From Fodinibius roseus (GTDB taxonomy: Bacteria; Bacteroidota; Rhodothermia; Balneolales; Balneolaceae), in assembly GCF_900129315.1 (NCBI RefSeq), contig NZ_FQUS01000004.1, positions 124,001-188,000 of the forward strand: a DNA stretch of 64,000 nucleotides. The letters are read 5' to 3'. The notes below the pieces were generated by a model. The model ran no database searches, was not told where the DNA came from, and saw nothing but the letters and a program-made list of their open reading frames with translations. The position numbers and the translations under genes were made by a program. Shown piece after piece: positions 9,089-20,997 of this stretch (positions are counted from its first letter, which is position 1; the number at the start of each line of letters is the position of its first letter).

Positions 9089-9778
9089 TTATTGAACGGT
9101 ACCCACATAAATATAAGCAATGCCTCCGGTTAGCTTCTCAAACATCTGTGAAGTAAAGGTATCAGATTTTTTCATCAGGTTAACAAAATTGTTTCCCGCC
9201 GGAAATTCGGCGCTCGTCCTGGGCAGGTAGGTATATGCCTCCCGGTTACCACTGATCCATCCCCCGACTGCAGGCATGATGTACTGGCTGTACATCTCGT
9301 AGGGGTATTTTAGCAATCCTTTAGGCTGTCCGAATTCCAGTACCACCACCTTCCCACCGGGTTTGACCACCCGTCCCAACTCTTTAAGTGCCTGTATGGG
9401 ATCATCCACATTACGGATACCAAAGGCAATGCTGGCAATATCAAACCGGTCGTTCTCATAGGGCAGGTCCATGGCATCAGCCACTTCAAAATCGACCGTT
9501 AGGTCATGCTCCTGTGCCTTTTCGGGAGCGTGTTCGATCATCTCCTTGCAAAAATCCGTGCCCAGCACATATCCGCCGTCACCCACTTTCTCTTTGAATT
9601 CCAACGCCAGGTCGCCCGTCCCGGTAGCACAATCAAGTACATGATGGCCCTCCCGTGCCCCGCTTAGCTGCACGGTTCGGCTCCGCCAGGCATGGTGGAC
9701 CCCAAACGATAGAATGGAGTTAACCCGATCGTAGTCATCGGCTATGTCAGCAAACATCCTGCGAACTTTTTCACTCAT
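9089..9778 (-). CDS. ubiE: Demethylmenaquinone / ubiquinone C-methyltransferase
   Basis: The 229-residue class I SAM methyltransferase carries the UbiE/MenG hallmarks: FADIADDYDRVNSILSFG at the N-terminus, SAM loop DCATGTGDLAL, FGIRNVDDP and GGKVVVLEFGQPK. It methylates the quinone ring in the last steps of menaquinone synthesis. Given the complex III and oxidase cluster downstream, menaquinone is the expected substrate, so it acts as MenG. The length is usual and nothing is missing. Confidence 0.94.
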   Translation of the reverse strand: MSEKVRRMFADIADDYDRVNSILSFGVHHAWRSRTVQLSGAREGHHVLDCATGTGDLALEFKEKVGDGGYVLGTDFCKEMIEHAPEKAQEHDLTVDFEVADAMDLPYENDRFDIASIAFGIRNVDDPIQALKELGRVVKPGGKVVVLEFGQPKGLLKYPYEMYSQYIMPAVGGWISGNREAYTYLPRTSAEFPAGNNFVNLMKKSDTFTSQMFEKLTGGIAYIYVGTVQ

Positions 9779-9933
9779 AAACGCTCTGTACCTTTAAATT
9801 TCGCTGTATTCATTGATTTGGAAGCCGGATACCGAATGCTCAAGTCGCGGTGACGGGTGAAATTGGGAGAACGGCCTCTTTTACGAATTCCCATTAAGGA
9901 CATACCAGGAAACTGATCTTTTACTTCCAATAT

Positions 9934-10557
9934 CTAAACTCCGTTTCTTAAATGGTCCGTATTATTCAGATATACCGACTCAAACTGATCTCCATCCCAC
10001 TGCAGGTGATACAGTGCTCCATTGCTGTGTTCTATGCGATGCATCGCAGAGAGTCCGAGCTGCAGCCAGTGCGATAATAAAATCCGGATCAGGCGTCCAT
10101 GAAGCACAAACAGCAAATTACGCTTCTGTTGCTCGCTGATAATCTCTTCAGCCCTTGTTGCCGCTCTATCCAGCACCATTTTGGGACTTTCAGCCTCTTG
10201 CAGGGCAAAATCAATATTTCCTGATTTCCAGTTCTGCTGAAGTTCTTTCAGCTCCGGCTCGATTTCGGCGATGGTCCGTCCCTCCAGCACACCAAAGTTC
10301 ATTTCATCAAGCTCCCTGTGGGGCTGAACGCTCAAACAACAGGTCTTGCCCACAAATTCTGCCGTTTCGCGCGAGCGTTTTAAGCTGCTGCAGTAAATGT
10401 GGTGGAGATCTCTTTCTTTTAAATGCTCGGCTATCGCCTGTGCCTGGCGGCGGCCCATCTCATTCAGCGGGGCATCAATCCCTCTCCCCTGCATTTGATT
10501 ACGCCGGTTATATTCCGTTTCTCCATGACGGGCCAGATATATATTTGTCAAACTCAC
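9934..10557 (-). CDS. Histidine phosphatase family protein
   Basis: The 207-residue protein has the phosphohistidine nucleophile in LARHGETEYN at about residues 8-17, the SSLKRSRETAE segment (second Arg), the acid residue in LDEMNFG, and the second catalytic His in FVLHGRLIR. This places it in the phosphoglycerate-mutase-like broad-specificity phosphatase group (GpmB/CobC-like). The substrate cannot be told. It follows the upstream membrane protein gene by one base and is probably co-transcribed with it and comF. Confidence 0.85.
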   Translation of the reverse strand: MSLTNIYLARHGETEYNRRNQMQGRGIDAPLNEMGRRQAQAIAEHLKERDLHHIYCSSLKRSRETAEFVGKTCCLSVQPHRELDEMNFGVLEGRTIAEIEPELKELQQNWKSGNIDFALQEAESPKMVLDRAATRAEEIISEQQKRNLLFVLHGRLIRILLSHWLQLGLSAMHRIEHSNGALYHLQWDGDQFESVYLNNTDHLRNGV

Positions 10558-10558
10558 G

Positions 10559-11194
10559 TCAGCCTTTGCCTTGTTTTCTGCTTAATGCCAGTTCTTTAAA
10601 TTTTTTCTCCATGTCCTGCACTTCCGAAGGTGCCTTATTGTAGTAAATGGCATACTTTACTAAAACCATTTTAAACACACGATCGTTAAGGGAGAGTTGA
10701 TCAGCCTTGTCCTCGTCAATTTTGTCCCATAAGCGTTTTAAAAGGCCCAGTTTCATCAGAAAAAAGAATACGAGCCCCATTCCGGCGGCCAGATACTGCC
10801 CGTTCATGCCAAGGAGGCTTATGATCACCAGCGAGATGATTAACAGGTAGCCGTCTTTGTTCATCACCTTGAACAACTTTCCCAGGTATATCGTCACAAA
10901 CGCGCTTTTAAAACGATACCAAAAAAAGTGAAACGCAATGGCAATAACGGCGGCAAGGACAGGGTGTATGTAGATTAACAAAACGAGCAGCAAGGTAAGC
11001 GACAGGCTGTCGGCGCTGCGCACCCAGGCTACGGCTTCCTCGACAAGATGATCTAAAGAACGTTCCTCCAGCAGGCCGGGCACAAACTGTTCGATATGTT
11101 TGGCCGTGGTGTGAAACCAATCGCCGGTACGCGTGACGATACCCAACTGGGTTTCCAAATATAAGTTTTGCGGTCGCGAAGTAAATTTACTCAT
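10559..11194 (-). CDS. Hypothetical membrane protein
   Basis: I do not recognise this 211-residue protein. About 50 soluble residues are followed by three or four hydrophobic segments at roughly residues 62-90, 115-133 and 135-150 (SLTLLLVLLIYIHPVLAAVIAIAFHFF, YLLIISLVIISLLGM, MGLVFFFLMKLGLL). The soluble C-terminus is basic (KKFKELALSRKQGKG). It sits between comF and the histidine phosphatase with gaps of 50 and 1 bp. No catalytic motif is visible; a small inner-membrane protein of unknown role is all that can be said. Confidence 0.7.
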   Translation of the reverse strand: MSKFTSRPQNLYLETQLGIVTRTGDWFHTTAKHIEQFVPGLLEERSLDHLVEEAVAWVRSADSLSLTLLLVLLIYIHPVLAAVIAIAFHFFWYRFKSAFVTIYLGKLFKVMNKDGYLLIISLVIISLLGMNGQYLAAGMGLVFFFLMKLGLLKRLWDKIDEDKADQLSLNDRVFKMVLVKYAIYYNKAPSEVQDMEKKFKELALSRKQGKG

Positions 11195-11244
11195 AGACCT
11201 AAAAATATCCTTCTTTTTGGAAAAAATGAATTATATGCCAAAAA

Positions 11245-11958
11245 TTATGCCTGTGCAACCGTCAGAATTATAATGGCACGGGCTCCGGATGCCAAAACGG
11301 TCTGGGCAAGCTCAAAGGTGGTTGCGCCGGTCGTGAATACATCATCAACAATCACCACCGAATGATCCGATATCATTGATGGGTTGTTCACGCTAAAGGC
11401 ATCTTTGATATTTCTGAGACGTTTTTCCAGTGTAAGGCCCGTTTGTGTGCGCGTGTTTTTTATTCTCACCACACTTTTGATATCACAGATGGGAATTTGC
11501 GGCCATACCTGCTGAAACCCGAGGGCTATTTTGAAAGCCTGGTTGAATCCCCGGAATCGATACTTCAGATAATGGAGGGGGACGGGTAAAATAGAAATCG
11601 GGCCCTGAAGAAGTGTGTGATTCAAAAAAGGATGTTTTCGTATACGTTCTCCCAGCTTTCGTCCCAGGTCAATTCCTAACGTGATAAGACGTTCATATTT
11701 TAACAGGTGCATCAGGTCCTGCAGAACCCCGCCCTTGTCAAAATTCCACAGGGCCTGTTGGGCTAAAATACCCTCGGGCAGCAGGGTATCGCTGGAAGCA
11801 CGTTCGTTTTCCGGATTTGCATCTTCAAAACGATCGTTCAGACAAAATGAACACAACTGACGCTGCTGCGCAGTATTTTCCCGGCCGCAACATACGCAGA
11901 CCCGGGGAAAAACAATACCCGAAAGGCCTTTTGTTATATTATTAAAAAAATGCTTCAT
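11245..11958 (-). CDS. comF: ComF-family amidophosphoribosyltransferase-like protein
   Basis: The 237-residue protein has two N-terminal CxxC pairs (CVCCGRE and CSFCLND), the zinc-ribbon expected in ComF proteins, then a phosphoribosyltransferase domain ending with the PRPP loop VVIVDDVFTTGAT. ComF takes part in DNA uptake and natural transformation in several bacteria, though the enzymatic reaction is not settled. The length is normal. It is divergently oriented to the rodZ-like gene, with a terminal-inverted-repeat element in the gap. Confidence 0.9.
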   Translation of the reverse strand: MKHFFNNITKGLSGIVFPRVCVCCGRENTAQQRQLCSFCLNDRFEDANPENERASSDTLLPEGILAQQALWNFDKGGVLQDLMHLLKYERLITLGIDLGRKLGERIRKHPFLNHTLLQGPISILPVPLHYLKYRFRGFNQAFKIALGFQQVWPQIPICDIKSVVRIKNTRTQTGLTLEKRLRNIKDAFSVNNPSMISDHSVVIVDDVFTTGATTFELAQTVLASGARAIIILTVAQA

Positions 11959-11997
11959 TTAACTAAGAGGTTTTTTATACGTTAAAAGTTCATTTGG

Positions 11998-12106
11998 CCC
12001 GTATTTGCATGAGAGGGCTCCTCCGTTTTTGGTTATCCAATTAAGTAAAGGATTGGGGTCCCCTTTTCCCTATTGCCTCACAAGGATTTAGGGTTTGAAA
12101 TACGGG
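11998..12106. repeat. Intergenic repeat with 9-bp terminal inverted repeats, copy 1
   Basis: This 109-bp element starts with CCCGTATTT and ends with AAATACGGG. Inside it carries GCATGAGAGGGCTCCTCC (12007-12024) and AAGTAAAGGATTGGGG (12043-12058), both closely matched in the copy at 18900-19036. It has no coding capacity and lies in the divergent comF/rodZ intergenic region. The size and ends suggest a small non-autonomous element or REP-like unit; no target-site duplication was established. Confidence 0.6.
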
Positions 12107-12249
12107 TCAGGTGCTATGAGTGAGATCCATTAGCGGGCAAATCCTTACCAAAAAATTTACCTCCCAAAATTTTTGCCGACCATGATATTTGCTTAGATTT
12201 ACTGTTTATACCTAATGGCCTTTTATGACCTCAAACCTGGAAACCTAAT

Positions 12250-13290
12250 ATGCCATCACTTGGAAATGATCTGGCGATCATCCGAAAAAGCCGGAAAATA
12301 ACCCTTGAAGAAATTCATGACTCCAGCAAGATCCCGAAAACGGTCTTAGCTTCCATTGAAGATAACTCCATCTTTGAGGATATAACCAGCAATCCCACTT
12401 ATATTCGTAGTTATGTACGAAGTTATGCCAAAGCTGTTTCGATTGATGAACGCGACATAATTTATGCGCTCAACAAGGTAGAGAAGAACAGCTATAGCGG
12501 GTCGCTCATTGACGATGACCGGCGCCAGAAAATAAAGGACAAAAAAATATCCGATTCTGAAGGTAAAGAAAAGAGGAACAGGGGTGAACCGGCGCCGACT
12601 TCGATTTCCGAAAATCCCCTTTCAAAAACACGGGAAATAGACTCCGTGGACTGGGCTGATATGGGCCATCAATTCAAATCCACCCGTACCCCCTCGGCAA
12701 AATGGCGTATTACCCTGACCGTTCTCATACTCCTGGCGATTGGGGCTTTCTTGATCTACTGGTTTTATGTCAGGACGCCCGGCAACAACGCAACGAATAT
12801 CCCCCAACAAGAACCACCGAGCCGGACAACCACCACGGACGATTCACTTCAACTGGATGTCAGATCCCTGACAATCGAAGATAGTGCCCAGCGAACCCGC
12901 GGCGGGGGCCGATCAAGCCAATTCCGGGAGGCGGGCGAAGGGCTGCCCGACACCCTTTCGATTGTATTGTATGCTGCCTACGGTACCCTGGAACCCGTCA
13001 GGGTCTATACGGATATCCTTGATGAAGTTAATCCTTACTGGATTGAAAATGGCGAAGCCATCCGGTTTAATTTTGTCAACGATTTTCAGTTTCGCGATGG
13101 GCTGGACAACATCATTCTGCTAATGAATGGACATGTTATCCCCGACTTCCGGGAACGATTTTTTAATCCGGAGACGGGTCGAATAGAAATAACACGCTCT
13201 TTTTTTCAGGATGATCCCAGATGGCTTCAACCACCTCCGGATACCCTGGATATTGATGTCCCACCCCCTTCCATAATTCATCAGTTATAA
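12250..13290 (+). CDS. RodZ-like HTH membrane protein
   Basis: The 346-residue protein has an N-terminal Cro/RodZ-type helix-turn-helix (residues about 5-75, LGNDLAIIRKSRKITLEEIH, then YIRSYVRSYAKAVSI), a charged linker, a membrane segment at about 152-172 (ITLTVLILLAIGAFLIYWFYV) and a periplasmic domain of about 170 residues. This matches RodZ, which links MreB to the elongation machinery. The periplasmic part has a plausible DUF4115-like beta region (YAAYGTLEPVRVYTDI, EAIRFNFVNDFQF). It is 27 bp before ligA. The precise role is inferred from architecture. Confidence 0.75.
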   Translation: MPSLGNDLAIIRKSRKITLEEIHDSSKIPKTVLASIEDNSIFEDITSNPTYIRSYVRSYAKAVSIDERDIIYALNKVEKNSYSGSLIDDDRRQKIKDKKISDSEGKEKRNRGEPAPTSISENPLSKTREIDSVDWADMGHQFKSTRTPSAKWRITLTVLILLAIGAFLIYWFYVRTPGNNATNIPQQEPPSRTTTTDDSLQLDVRSLTIEDSAQRTRGGGRSSQFREAGEGLPDTLSIVLYAAYGTLEPVRVYTDILDEVNPYWIENGEAIRFNFVNDFQFRDGLDNIILLMNGHVIPDFRERFFNPETGRIEITRSFFQDDPRWLQPPPDTLDIDVPPPSIIHQL

Positions 13291-15318
<2,028 letters not shown>

Positions 15319-15436
15319 TAATTTTTGGGAATATAATTGACTGTTGGTATAATTTGCTAATCGAAGTATCTTGTAAGTACAAATTAATGCCCTGCCGGAC
15401 TATTGACTGTTTTGGGGGGCGGATTTAAAATATACT

Positions 15437-17923
15437 ATGAGTATTCTCGAAAAACTGGGATTGGCTCCCAAGAAGAACCGGGGAGCGCCCGTTATCGGCG
15501 AAAAGAAGAAAAAACAGGAGCAGGCCTCTTCCCTACAAAAAAATATGTATGTTCGAATACTGATCATTGTCGGATTCCTGGTTGTCCTGGCGGCTTCTGT
15601 TCCCCAAACCTCCTTTAAAGAACCGGTGAACTACAGCGTAGGCGAACCCTGGAGAGCAGACGACCTGACTGCTCCGTTCACCTTTCCCATTAAAAAGGAC
15701 GAGGAGACGATAGCACAGGAACGTGAGGAGATCAAAGCATCCACCCCGCCCATCTATAATGTAAATCATGACGCCGAAATGCGGGTACTGGGTAAGATTG
15801 ATTCTCTTTTTCAGCATTTTGAGCCTGTTCTGAACAGCTATGAAGAATGGATTGCGGCTCAACAGAAGGATGAGACGACGGCTAAAAAAGATAGCCTTCA
15901 GTTTGTGAGTCGCAAAAACAGCGCTCCCCATAATCTCTCCCGGGATTCCTGGAACACCCTGTTGGAAAATTACCGTCGCACGGAAATCCTCAACCAACCG
16001 GTCAATACCCGATCCGGACCGGCCAATGAATTTATCGGCGATTATCTAAAAACCCAGCTTGAAGACGTTACGGAAACATTATTTAATGATGGGATTATCA
16101 ATGTAGATAAGAATGAGCTGTCCATCGATGAAATAATTGTTCGTGACCTGAAGGAATATACCGAGCGAACCCGCAACATTGCCAATATTCGTGATATAGA
16201 AGAAGCCAGGGAGTACGCCCGGCACCAGTTTTCCGACATTTTCTATGAGGATATGAGCATGGTTGCCTCTGAGCTTTTCAACCAGGCCATACAGCCCAAT
16301 ATCATTTTTGACAAACAGGAAACCCAGGCACACATCAATGAGGCGCTGTCCAGTATCTCTCTGAGCAAGGGGGCCGTGGCACAGGGACAGGTTATCATCC
16401 GCCGTGGAGATATTGTTACGGAGGAGCGGCTTAACCGGCTGGAAAGCCTGGCCGATGCCCGGGCACAGAATGCTACTGATCTGGAGCGCTGGCTGCGATA
16501 TGGGGGAGACATTCTGGCGGTCTTTGCCATTGTGACGATCTTTTTCTTTTATCTCTACCTGTACAGGCGGCGTATTTTTATGAATAATGCCATGCTGTTG
16601 CTTGTACTCATCGCAATGTCCCTTATCTGTGTGAGCAGCTCCATCGTCTACGGACTGGAGAGCATTTCCTCCTATATCGTGCCGGTTGCCATTGCGCCCA
16701 TCATCCTGACAATTATCTTTGACTCACGCGTCGGATTGCTGGCTACCATTACCTTAGCCCTTATTACAGGGCTGATCGATGGCAAGAATTTCGAGTTTGT
16801 AGCGGCCACTACCGTAGCTTGTAGCCTGGGTTTATTCTCGGTCCGTGATATCAAGAAGCGATCCCAGTTCTTTTTTACGACCCCCGGTATCGTTTTCCTC
16901 TCTTATAGCGTGGTGATTCTGGCTTTTAGCATGACCTCTTTCAACGGGTGGACAAACCTGGGGAACGAGCTCTTTTTTGTACTTCTCAACGCCATCTTTA
17001 TCTTCATTACCTACCCGCTTATTCTACTCTTTGAAAAATCGTTCAAAGTCACCACTGACTTTACGCTTCTGGAGCTCAGCGATACCAATCTTCCCCTGCT
17101 TAAAAAGCTGATGACCAAAGCCCCGGGCACCTTCCACCACAGCCTGCAGGTTTCGAACCTGGCGGAAGCGGCGGCCGGAGCCATCGGAGCCAACAGCTTG
17201 CTTTGCCGGGTGGGCGGACTCTATCACGATATAGGAAAAATGGAAAACCCGGGTTACTTCACTGAAAACCAGACGGAAACCAATGAACATGATAAGCTCA
17301 AACCCCGGATGAGTGCACTGGTCATCAAGGCACATGTATCCAATGGAGTTAAAATAGCAAGAGATCGGGAGCATAAATTACCCGAAGTTGTCATTGATTT
17401 TATTGAGACTCATCACGGTACTACACTGATCAAATTTTTCTGGGACAAGGCAAAAGAACAGGCCGATGAGGATAAGAAAGAGATCCGGGAGGAAGATTTC
17501 CGGTACGACGGTCCCCTGCCCCAGACCAAAGAGACAGGTATCATGCTGCTGGCCGATTGTATTGAAGCCTCCTCACGTGCGATGAAAGACCCCAATTACC
17601 AGAAGTTGGAAACGCTCATTGATAAAATGATCGATGCTCGCGTAAACGAGGGACAGCTCAGCAAAACGCCTCTCACCTTTCAGGATCTTACGACCATCAA
17701 AAATACTTTTCTCAATATATTGGTGGGAATCTATCACAGCCGCGTAGAGTATCCCGAGGACAAAAAAGAGGGCGGAGACGGCGATGCTAAAAGGAAACAA
17801 AAAGCTGATACGATCGACGAAACGGAATTTCCCCCGAAAAGTGCCCCGGATCGTCTCCCGGAAAAAAAAGAGGGACAGGACTCCGAACCGTCACCGCCGA
17901 TTGACGAATACTACAATTCCTGA
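15437..17923 (+). CDS. 7TM receptor-type HD phosphohydrolase (PgpH-like c-di-AMP phosphodiesterase)
   Basis: The 828-residue protein has an N-terminal membrane helix (about 37-53), a large extracytoplasmic 7TMR-HDED domain (about 60-350), seven closely spaced membrane helices (about 355-540) and a C-terminal HD domain with GGLYHDIGKMENP, HH in ETHHGTT and DCIEASSRAM. This is the PgpH architecture, which hydrolyses cyclic di-AMP in Firmicutes. In this phylum c-di-AMP cleavage is likely but not proven. The C-terminal 50 residues are charged and low in complexity. It is followed 7 bp later by xerD. Confidence 0.88.
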   Translation: MSILEKLGLAPKKNRGAPVIGEKKKKQEQASSLQKNMYVRILIIVGFLVVLAASVPQTSFKEPVNYSVGEPWRADDLTAPFTFPIKKDEETIAQEREEIKASTPPIYNVNHDAEMRVLGKIDSLFQHFEPVLNSYEEWIAAQQKDETTAKKDSLQFVSRKNSAPHNLSRDSWNTLLENYRRTEILNQPVNTRSGPANEFIGDYLKTQLEDVTETLFNDGIINVDKNELSIDEIIVRDLKEYTERTRNIANIRDIEEAREYARHQFSDIFYEDMSMVASELFNQAIQPNIIFDKQETQAHINEALSSISLSKGAVAQGQVIIRRGDIVTEERLNRLESLADARAQNATDLERWLRYGGDILAVFAIVTIFFFYLYLYRRRIFMNNAMLLLVLIAMSLICVSSSIVYGLESISSYIVPVAIAPIILTIIFDSRVGLLATITLALITGLIDGKNFEFVAATTVACSLGLFSVRDIKKRSQFFFTTPGIVFLSYSVVILAFSMTSFNGWTNLGNELFFVLLNAIFIFITYPLILLFEKSFKVTTDFTLLELSDTNLPLLKKLMTKAPGTFHHSLQVSNLAEAAAGAIGANSLLCRVGGLYHDIGKMENPGYFTENQTETNEHDKLKPRMSALVIKAHVSNGVKIARDREHKLPEVVIDFIETHHGTTLIKFFWDKAKEQADEDKKEIREEDFRYDGPLPQTKETGIMLLADCIEASSRAMKDPNYQKLETLIDKMIDARVNEGQLSKTPLTFQDLTTIKNTFLNILVGIYHSRVEYPEDKKEGGDGDAKRKQKADTIDETEFPPKSAPDRLPEKKEGQDSEPSPPIDEYYNS

Positions 17924-17930
17924 GGGACCG

Positions 17931-18839
17931 ATGCATTACACGGAAGAGCTACAGCGCTACCTGCAATTCGTTAAACTGGAGAAAAATCTTTCTGAAAATT
18001 CCATTGTCTCCTATAGGAACGACCTGCAGCGGTATCTGAAATTTCTTGCCCGTGATCTGTGCATCCGTGACCTGAACGGGATCAGTCTGCATCATATCGA
18101 ACAATACCTGGAGGAGCTCTCAGCATTGGACCTCTCGGTTAGCTCGATAGCCCGCAATATCTCCAGTATCCGGGGCTTTCACGAATTTGCGGTGGTTGAA
18201 GATCTCGCGAAAGCCAACCCGGCCGAACTGGTTGAATTACCCAAACAGGCTAAAAACCTCCCCGAAGTGTTGAACCCGGAAGAAGTGGCCGCTCTCATCG
18301 ATGTCCCCAATCGCGAAACAGACGCCGGCATCCGCAATGCAGCCATCATGGAGACGCTCTACGCTACCGGTATGCGCGTGAGCGAGCTTACCGGCCTGGA
18401 GCTGGATAACCTCTTTTTTGAGATCGGTTTTATCCGGGTGCTGGGCAAAGGCAACAAGGAGCGGCTGGTGCCTGTCGGAGAAATAGCGCAGTCGGCCCTG
18501 GAGCACTATATTGAGGTTGTCCGGCCCAAATTTCAAAGCGATAAAAATCCCCAGAAAGCCAAAAACAAGATCTTTCTGAGTCAGCGGGGCAACCCTTTGT
18601 CGCGCATGAGTATATGGAATATTGTCAATGACGCGGCAGAACGGGCCGGCGTTGAAAAAAATGTCTACCCCCATATATTCCGCCACTCCTTCGCCACCCA
18701 TCTTTTGGAAGGCGGCGCCGACCTGCGCGCCGTCCAGGAAATGCTGGGACATTCTTCGATCAACACCACCGAAATCTACACCCATGTGGACCGGTCGCTG
18801 CTGCACCAGGTTCATAGGGAGTTTCATCCAAGGGCATAA
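17931..18839 (+). CDS. xerD: Tyrosine recombinase XerC/XerD
   Basis: The start was set at ATG 17931, giving 302 residues; the frame is open further upstream but that part lies within the end of the phosphohydrolase gene and is basic, not XerD-like. Catalytic residues are visible: Arg in ATGMRVSEL, Lys in GKGNKERLVP, HxxR in HIFRHSFATHLL, His in LGHSSINTTEIYTHV and the final Tyr in that segment. The N-terminal SAM-like domain has LEKNLSENSIVSYRNDL. It resolves chromosome dimers at dif. Although a recombinase, it looks like the core chromosomal enzyme and no element boundary was found. Confidence 0.92.
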   Translation: MHYTEELQRYLQFVKLEKNLSENSIVSYRNDLQRYLKFLARDLCIRDLNGISLHHIEQYLEELSALDLSVSSIARNISSIRGFHEFAVVEDLAKANPAELVELPKQAKNLPEVLNPEEVAALIDVPNRETDAGIRNAAIMETLYATGMRVSELTGLELDNLFFEIGFIRVLGKGNKERLVPVGEIAQSALEHYIEVVRPKFQSDKNPQKAKNKIFLSQRGNPLSRMSIWNIVNDAAERAGVEKNVYPHIFRHSFATHLLEGGADLRAVQEMLGHSSINTTEIYTHVDRSLLHQVHREFHPRA

Positions 18840-18899
18840 ACGGTGGCATTATAACAGTTACCCGCAGCCATGTCCCTAACGGTGCGGTAGGCGAACTAT

Positions 18900-19036
18900 C
18901 CCGTATATATTTCAATGTTTATTGTCTGCATAAGAGGACTCCTCCTTTTTTGGTTGTGGTTAATCAATCAAGTAAAAAATTGGGGGCTCTTTTCCTTCCC
19001 GCCTTGCTGAACAAATTTCCCGGAGAGAGATACGGG
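18900..19036. repeat. Intergenic repeat with terminal inverted repeats, copy 2
   Basis: The element starts CCCGTATATAT and ends GAGATACGGG. It shares GCATAAGAGGACTCCTCC (18928-18945, 16 of 18 with copy 1) and AAGTAAAAAATTGGGG (18970-18985) with the copy at 11998-12106, in the same order and orientation. It sits between xerD and a decayed region. The middle is 28 bp longer than copy 1. It is non-coding. Confidence 0.6.
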
Positions 19037-19129
19037 CTACAAAAATATGAGCCCATTTTGCTGATAAATACGCATATAATTACAAAGGAATGGATAAACG
19101 GTTCGGCAACATAAAAGCAGAGAGAAACC

Positions 19130-19321
19130 ATGGAGCGGTATCACTGGCAAAAAATTGAAAAAATACTTGACAAGGCATTGACCTTTGATACGCTTGCAGA
19201 ACAGGAACTTTATATCAGGGAGGCCTGTAAGGACAATCAATCACTTTTTCTGGAGATTCGGCTCTTGATTCGCTCGATTCACGATGCGGAGAGAATCCAC
19301 TATCTTGAAGAGGAGGAGTAG
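19130..19321 (+). pseudogene. N-terminal scrap of a serine/threonine protein kinase
   Basis: The 63-residue frame (RYHWQKIEKILDKALTF, then YIREACKDNQSLFLEIRLLI) resembles the short helical region found ahead of the kinase domain in many Balneolota/Rhodothermota serine/threonine kinases. No kinase domain follows: the frame stops at 19321 and the next sequence belongs to a truncated TonB-dependent receptor. It is therefore probably the remnant of a kinase gene cut by a deletion, although a small standalone protein cannot be excluded. The assignment is from memory of the family pattern. Confidence 0.5.
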
Positions 19322-19400
19322 GAGAATATCGTTTAGCGGCAAAGTTATCCGGGACGCGGAACCACGCCGGGTCCCATCATGTTGAGTGTGTTAGTATTAT

Positions 19401-20897
19401 CAGAAATACCAATTTCCCCGGCAGACCGTGGCGGACGGGATGGATGCCCTTCGTTCATTCACGCTGCGTGGACTCAGTCCTGACCATACGCTGGTCCTCA
19501 TCAACGGGAAAAGGCGACATAAGTCGGCTCTGATTAACCGCCTGGGGTCAGGCATACAGAAAGGCTCCAGTCCCGTGGATATGAATGCGATCCCCGCAAG
19601 TGCCGTCAAACAGATGGAAGTATTGCGGGACGGGGCTGCAGCCCAATACGGCTCCGATGCCATCGCCGGTGTTGTGAATATCGAACTGAGAGATGAGCCC
19701 GTTCCGTTTTCAGTTGGCTACAAGGTGGGTAACCACGCCACCGATGATTTCTCCAATGACGGGACAACACACGATATCAACGCTGCTTACGGTTTTTCCG
19801 TTGGAGATGAGGGATATATCAATCTCTTTGGAGAAATGCGCATGCGGGAACCCACAAATCGCGCGGGGGCCGATCCGCGGGACCAGGTGGAAGAAGGAGA
19901 TGCCGATGAAGTCTTGGTCAATGCCGCCGGTCGCTTCGAAAGCTACAGCGATTTTGGAGAGACCCTCACGGGCAAGCTGGCTCTTCGTTATCAACCGCAG
20001 GAGGAGCTCATTTTCCGTGGCGCGGTAAGCACGGGATTTCGCGCACCAAATCTGGCACAGCGCTACTTCTCCAAAATATCAACCACTTTTATCGATAATG
20101 TGCCCTACGAGGTCGGACTCTTTAATAATGCCAGTGATGTGGCAGATGTCCTGGGTGTACCGGATTTAAAAGAGGAAAAATCCTTTAACGCAAGTGGGGG
20201 CCTGGCGGTAAGTCCGACGGATAACTTAACCTTCACCGTTGATATCTTTCACATCGACATAGAGGACCGTATTATTCTATCCGGCAATTTGTCGGGGCCG
20301 GAAATTGAGAATCTGGTTTCTGAGTTCGGGGCACAGCGGGTGCAGGTGTTCTCCAATGCCGTTGATACCCGGACCTGGGGGATCGATCTTACGGCCTCTT
20401 ACCGTACCCTGGTGGGAGATCAGGGCTCCTTGTTGTTGAAGGGGGCCCTAAATACCACTCGCAACCGACTCGTGAGCGGTGTCCGCACCCCTTCTCAATT
20501 GGATGAATCTTTTGGAGAAAGTATTTTCGGGCGGGAGGCTCGCCTGGAACTCGAAAAAGAGCGCCCTAAAAATACCCTGAATCTGGAGGCTACCTATGAC
20601 AATGGGCCCTTTAGCTTTTCTGCCATCAGCAAGCGATATGGCGAGGTCCTGGTGCCTGACAATGATCCCGCACAGGATTATACCCTGAGTGAAGAGTGGG
20701 TTATCAATATGTCTGCCAGCTATGAAGTGGTTGAAGATTATGCCACTCTTATGGTCGGAGCCCGTAACTTACTGGATAATTACCCGGATCTTACCCCCTC
20801 TCATTCAAACTTTTTGGGCATCTTCCCGTACCCGACAGCCTCACCAATGGGATTCAATGGACGATACCTATATTCCAAGCTGAGTATTACCTTTTAA
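19401..20897 (+). pseudogene. TonB-dependent receptor, truncated at the N-terminus and deleted internally
   Basis: Homology to a long TonB-dependent receptor starts abruptly at about 19401 (QFPRQTVADGMDALR), just after an in-frame stop at 19392, so the signal peptide, the carboxypeptidase-like domain and the first part of the plug are gone. The plug resumes with TLRGLSPDHTLVLINGKRRH and AAAQYGSDAIAGVVNI. After PTNRAGADPRDQ the frame jumps to a late barrel segment (VNAAGRFESYSDFGETLTGK), so several hundred residues usually found here are missing, but in frame. The barrel then runs to a normal C-terminal LSITF with a terminal Phe. Without the export signal it is very likely non-functional. Confidence 0.75.
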
Positions 20898-20997
20898 GAG
20901 GATGCTTCTGGGTTTAGTTATAAGTACGAGGCTTACATCTGCTAAATTCAGGACCCCCTCGTACCTTTAACTTCGGGAATATTATTCAATCTCTAAG

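Noticed and set aside
17931-18839. xerD as integrase of a mobile element
   Set aside because: It has the length and motifs of the core recombinase, follows housekeeping genes, and no attachment-site repeats or element genes are nearby.
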